From positions 1-6,485 of the forward strand of contig JANXVK010000053.1 in assembly GCA_025351675.1 (NCBI GenBank): 6,485 bases of DNA, read 5' to 3'. This DNA comes from Rhizobacter sp. (lineage in GTDB: Bacteria > Pseudomonadota > Gammaproteobacteria > Burkholderiales > Burkholderiaceae_C). Positions 5,052-6,485 of this stretch are shown one piece after another. Made by a program: the position numbers and the translations under genes. The notes below the pieces were generated by a model. That model had not been told where the DNA came from. It did not search any database and saw nothing but the letters and a program-made list of their open reading frames with translations. Each line of letters begins with the position of its first letter. Positions within the stretch are counted from its first letter, which is position 1.

Positions 5052-6485
5052 TTGCCACTGATCCGCTTTCCGATTCGGCGCGTTGTTCGGCGTCTCGCGT
5101 GTCTGCTGGCGTTGAGCGCCGCGGTGCAGACGTTCGCACAGGTTCCTGCGGCGCCCGCGCCCGCCAGCCCGGCCGTGCCGCCCGAGACCCCGCTGAAAGA
5201 AATTTCGGTCGCCGCGAGTTCGTTCGTGCGCGGTGCGCCGCTGCCGGCTTGGGCCGACGTGCTGCCGATCCCGCCGGCCCCGACCACGGCGACGCGCCGC
5301 GCGCTCGCGGTGCGGCTCGACGACACGCATCTGCTGGTCGGCGACAAGCCGGTGATGCTGGTCAACGTCGCGCAGCAGGTCAACGACCCCAGCGCACTCG
5401 GCCAGATCGGCCAGATCTCGATGCAGTTCATTCCGCAGTATCAGAAGCTGGTGCTGCACCGGGTTGCGATCCTGCGCGGCGAGCAGGTCATTGACCACAC
5501 CGCTACCGCGCAGGTGCGCTTTCTGCAACGCGAGGCCGGGCTGGAGCAAGGCATCTACAGCGGCGCGATCACCGCCAGCATGCTGCTCGGCGACGTGCGC
5601 GTCGGCGACACGCTGCAGCTGCAGTATTCGATAGCGGGCGCGAACCCGATCTTCGGTGGGCGCTACGCGCAGGGCGTGCCGTGGCAGCGGGCGGTGCCGG
5701 TGCAGGTCCGGCGCGTGACGCTGAACGCGCCCGCGGCGCGACCGGTGCAGTGGAAGTGGAACGGCGACGGCGACGCGTCGCCCCTCGCGCCCGAGATCAC
5801 GGTGCGAGACGGCATGCGCCGGCTGCGCTTCGAGGAGCGCGATCTGGCAGCGGTCGAGCTCGAGCCGATGCTGCCGCGCGGCGCGATGCCGCTGCGCTGG
5901 CTGCAGTTCAGCGAGTTCGCCGACTGGGGCGAGGGGGCGCGCTGGGCCGACGGCCTGTTCCCGCAGGACGAGCCGCTCCCGCCCGAGCTCGTGCCGCTGG
6001 TGCAGCGCTGGCTGCGCCTGCCGTCGCACTCGGACCAGGCCTCGCAGGCGCTGCAGTGGGTGCAGAGCCAGATCCGCTATTACTCGGTCTCGCTCGGCGA
6101 GAGTTCGCACCGGCCGCACTCGCCGGCCGAGGTGCTGCGCAACCGCTACGGCGACTGCAAGGACAAGTCGTTCCTGCTGATGCGCCTGCTGCAGTCGCTG
6201 GGCATTCCGTCGCATGCCGTGCTGGCCTCGTTGAGCGCGCCGCAGGGGCCTGACAAGGTGCTGGCCTCGCCGCTCGCGTTCGACCACGCGATCGTGCAGG
6301 CCCGGATCGACGGCCGCGATCTCTACCTCGACCCGACGCGCCTCGGCCAGCGCGGCCCGGTCGAGCGCATGGGCCAGGGGCTCGAGGACGCGCGTGTTCT
6401 GGTGGTCGACGCACACGCCACGAGCGCGTTGACCGACGTGCTGTCACCGAACCGCAAGGACATCTTCCGCAACGAGCTGACCGAG
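5052..6485 (+). CDS. DUF3857 / transglutaminase-like domain protein, exported (3' end outside the window)
   Basis: 478 codons are present and the frame is still open at the window edge; such proteins are usually 600-700 residues, so the C-terminal part is missing. Residues 1-29 form a signal peptide: basic IRRVVRR, hydrophobic LACLLALSAAV, and a likely cut after TFA before Gln30. A Pro/Ala linker precedes a DUF3857 domain (about 75-235, with strand segments such as FIPQYQKLVLHRVAILRG and VRVGDTLQLQYSI). A transglutaminase/cysteine-protease-like domain follows (about 295-430) with Cys369 in RYGDCKDKS, His412 in FDHAIV and Asp427 in YLDPT, a complete Cys-His-Asp set. This suggests a periplasmic thiol hydrolase or amide-forming enzyme; the family's substrate is unknown to me. 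The frame is closed by a stop at 4968-4970 and contains no ATG before 5052, so TTG 5052 is chosen because it places the signal peptide correctly. It has no clear Shine-Dalgarno sequence; TTG 5001 is an alternative. Confidence 0.87.
   Translation, partial: MPLIRFPIRRVVRRLACLLALSAAVQTFAQVPAAPAPASPAVPPETPLKEISVAASSFVRGAPLPAWADVLPIPPAPTTATRRALAVRLDDTHLLVGDKPVMLVNVAQQVNDPSALGQIGQISMQFIPQYQKLVLHRVAILRGEQVIDHTATAQVRFLQREAGLEQGIYSGAITASMLLGDVRVGDTLQLQYSIAGANPIFGGRYAQGVPWQRAVPVQVRRVTLNAPAARPVQWKWNGDGDASPLAPEITVRDGMRRLRFEERDLAAVELEPMLPRGAMPLRWLQFSEFADWGEGARWADGLFPQDEPLPPELVPLVQRWLRLPSHSDQASQALQWVQSQIRYYSVSLGESSHRPHSPAEVLRNRYGDCKDKSFLLMRLLQSLGIPSHAVLASLSAPQGPDKVLASPLAFDHAIVQARIDGRDLYLDPTRLGQRGPVERMGQGLEDARVLVVDAHATSALTDVLSPNRKDIFRNELTE

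Noticed and set aside
4964..5431. Upstream extension of the dioxygenase frame to a start at 5431.
   Set aside because: It would overlap the signal peptide and first domain of the divergent transglutaminase-like gene, and the added residues do not resemble the family.
5025..6416. Minus-strand frame of 463 codons, His/Arg-rich.
   Set aside because: Shadow of the DUF3857/transglutaminase-like gene, whose frame holds a signal peptide and a Cys-His-Asp set.

Overview
The window comes from a GC-rich bacterium. Codon use (very high GC at third positions), the Tim44-like protein with an AKRMGGG-type N-terminus, and the mix of envelope genes suggest a betaproteobacterium of the order Burkholderiales, perhaps near the Leptothrix/Rubrivivax/Methylibium group. 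That placement is an inference from style, not from a database match. I see no RNA gene, CRISPR array, transposase, phage gene or recognisable defence system. The window reads as a chromosomal housekeeping and envelope neighbourhood.

Layout. (1) 60-1777, plus strand: a Tim44-like membrane protein gene followed 8 bp later by a short-chain dehydrogenase/reductase gene, very likely co-transcribed. (2) 1782-2045, minus strand: a small unrecognised gene of about 87 codons with a striking internal repeat structure. Its stop codon lies 4 bp from the reductase stop. (3) 2095-4203, plus strand: a lipoprotein-type S9 (prolyl oligopeptidase family) serine peptidase with a complete catalytic triad. Its coding sequence carries an in-frame cluster of three palindromes (2867-2930) that looks like an inserted repeat element. 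(4) 4208-4963, minus strand: a 2OG-Fe(II) dioxygenase of the free-amino-acid hydroxylase type, again ending only 4 bp from its convergent neighbour. (5) 5052-6485, plus strand, running off the window: an exported DUF3857/transglutaminase-like protein, divergent from the dioxygenase across 88 bp.

How the genes relate. Apart from the Tim44-like/reductase pair, neighbours alternate in strand, so they are probably separate transcription units with unrelated jobs. Three products (Tim44-like protein, S9 peptidase, transglutaminase-like protein) carry signal or lipoprotein sequences and act in or beyond the inner membrane. The reductase and dioxygenase are predicted cytoplasmic enzymes whose substrates cannot be read from sequence. 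The two items most worth a second look are the in-frame palindromic element in the peptidase and the repeat-built small minus-strand protein.
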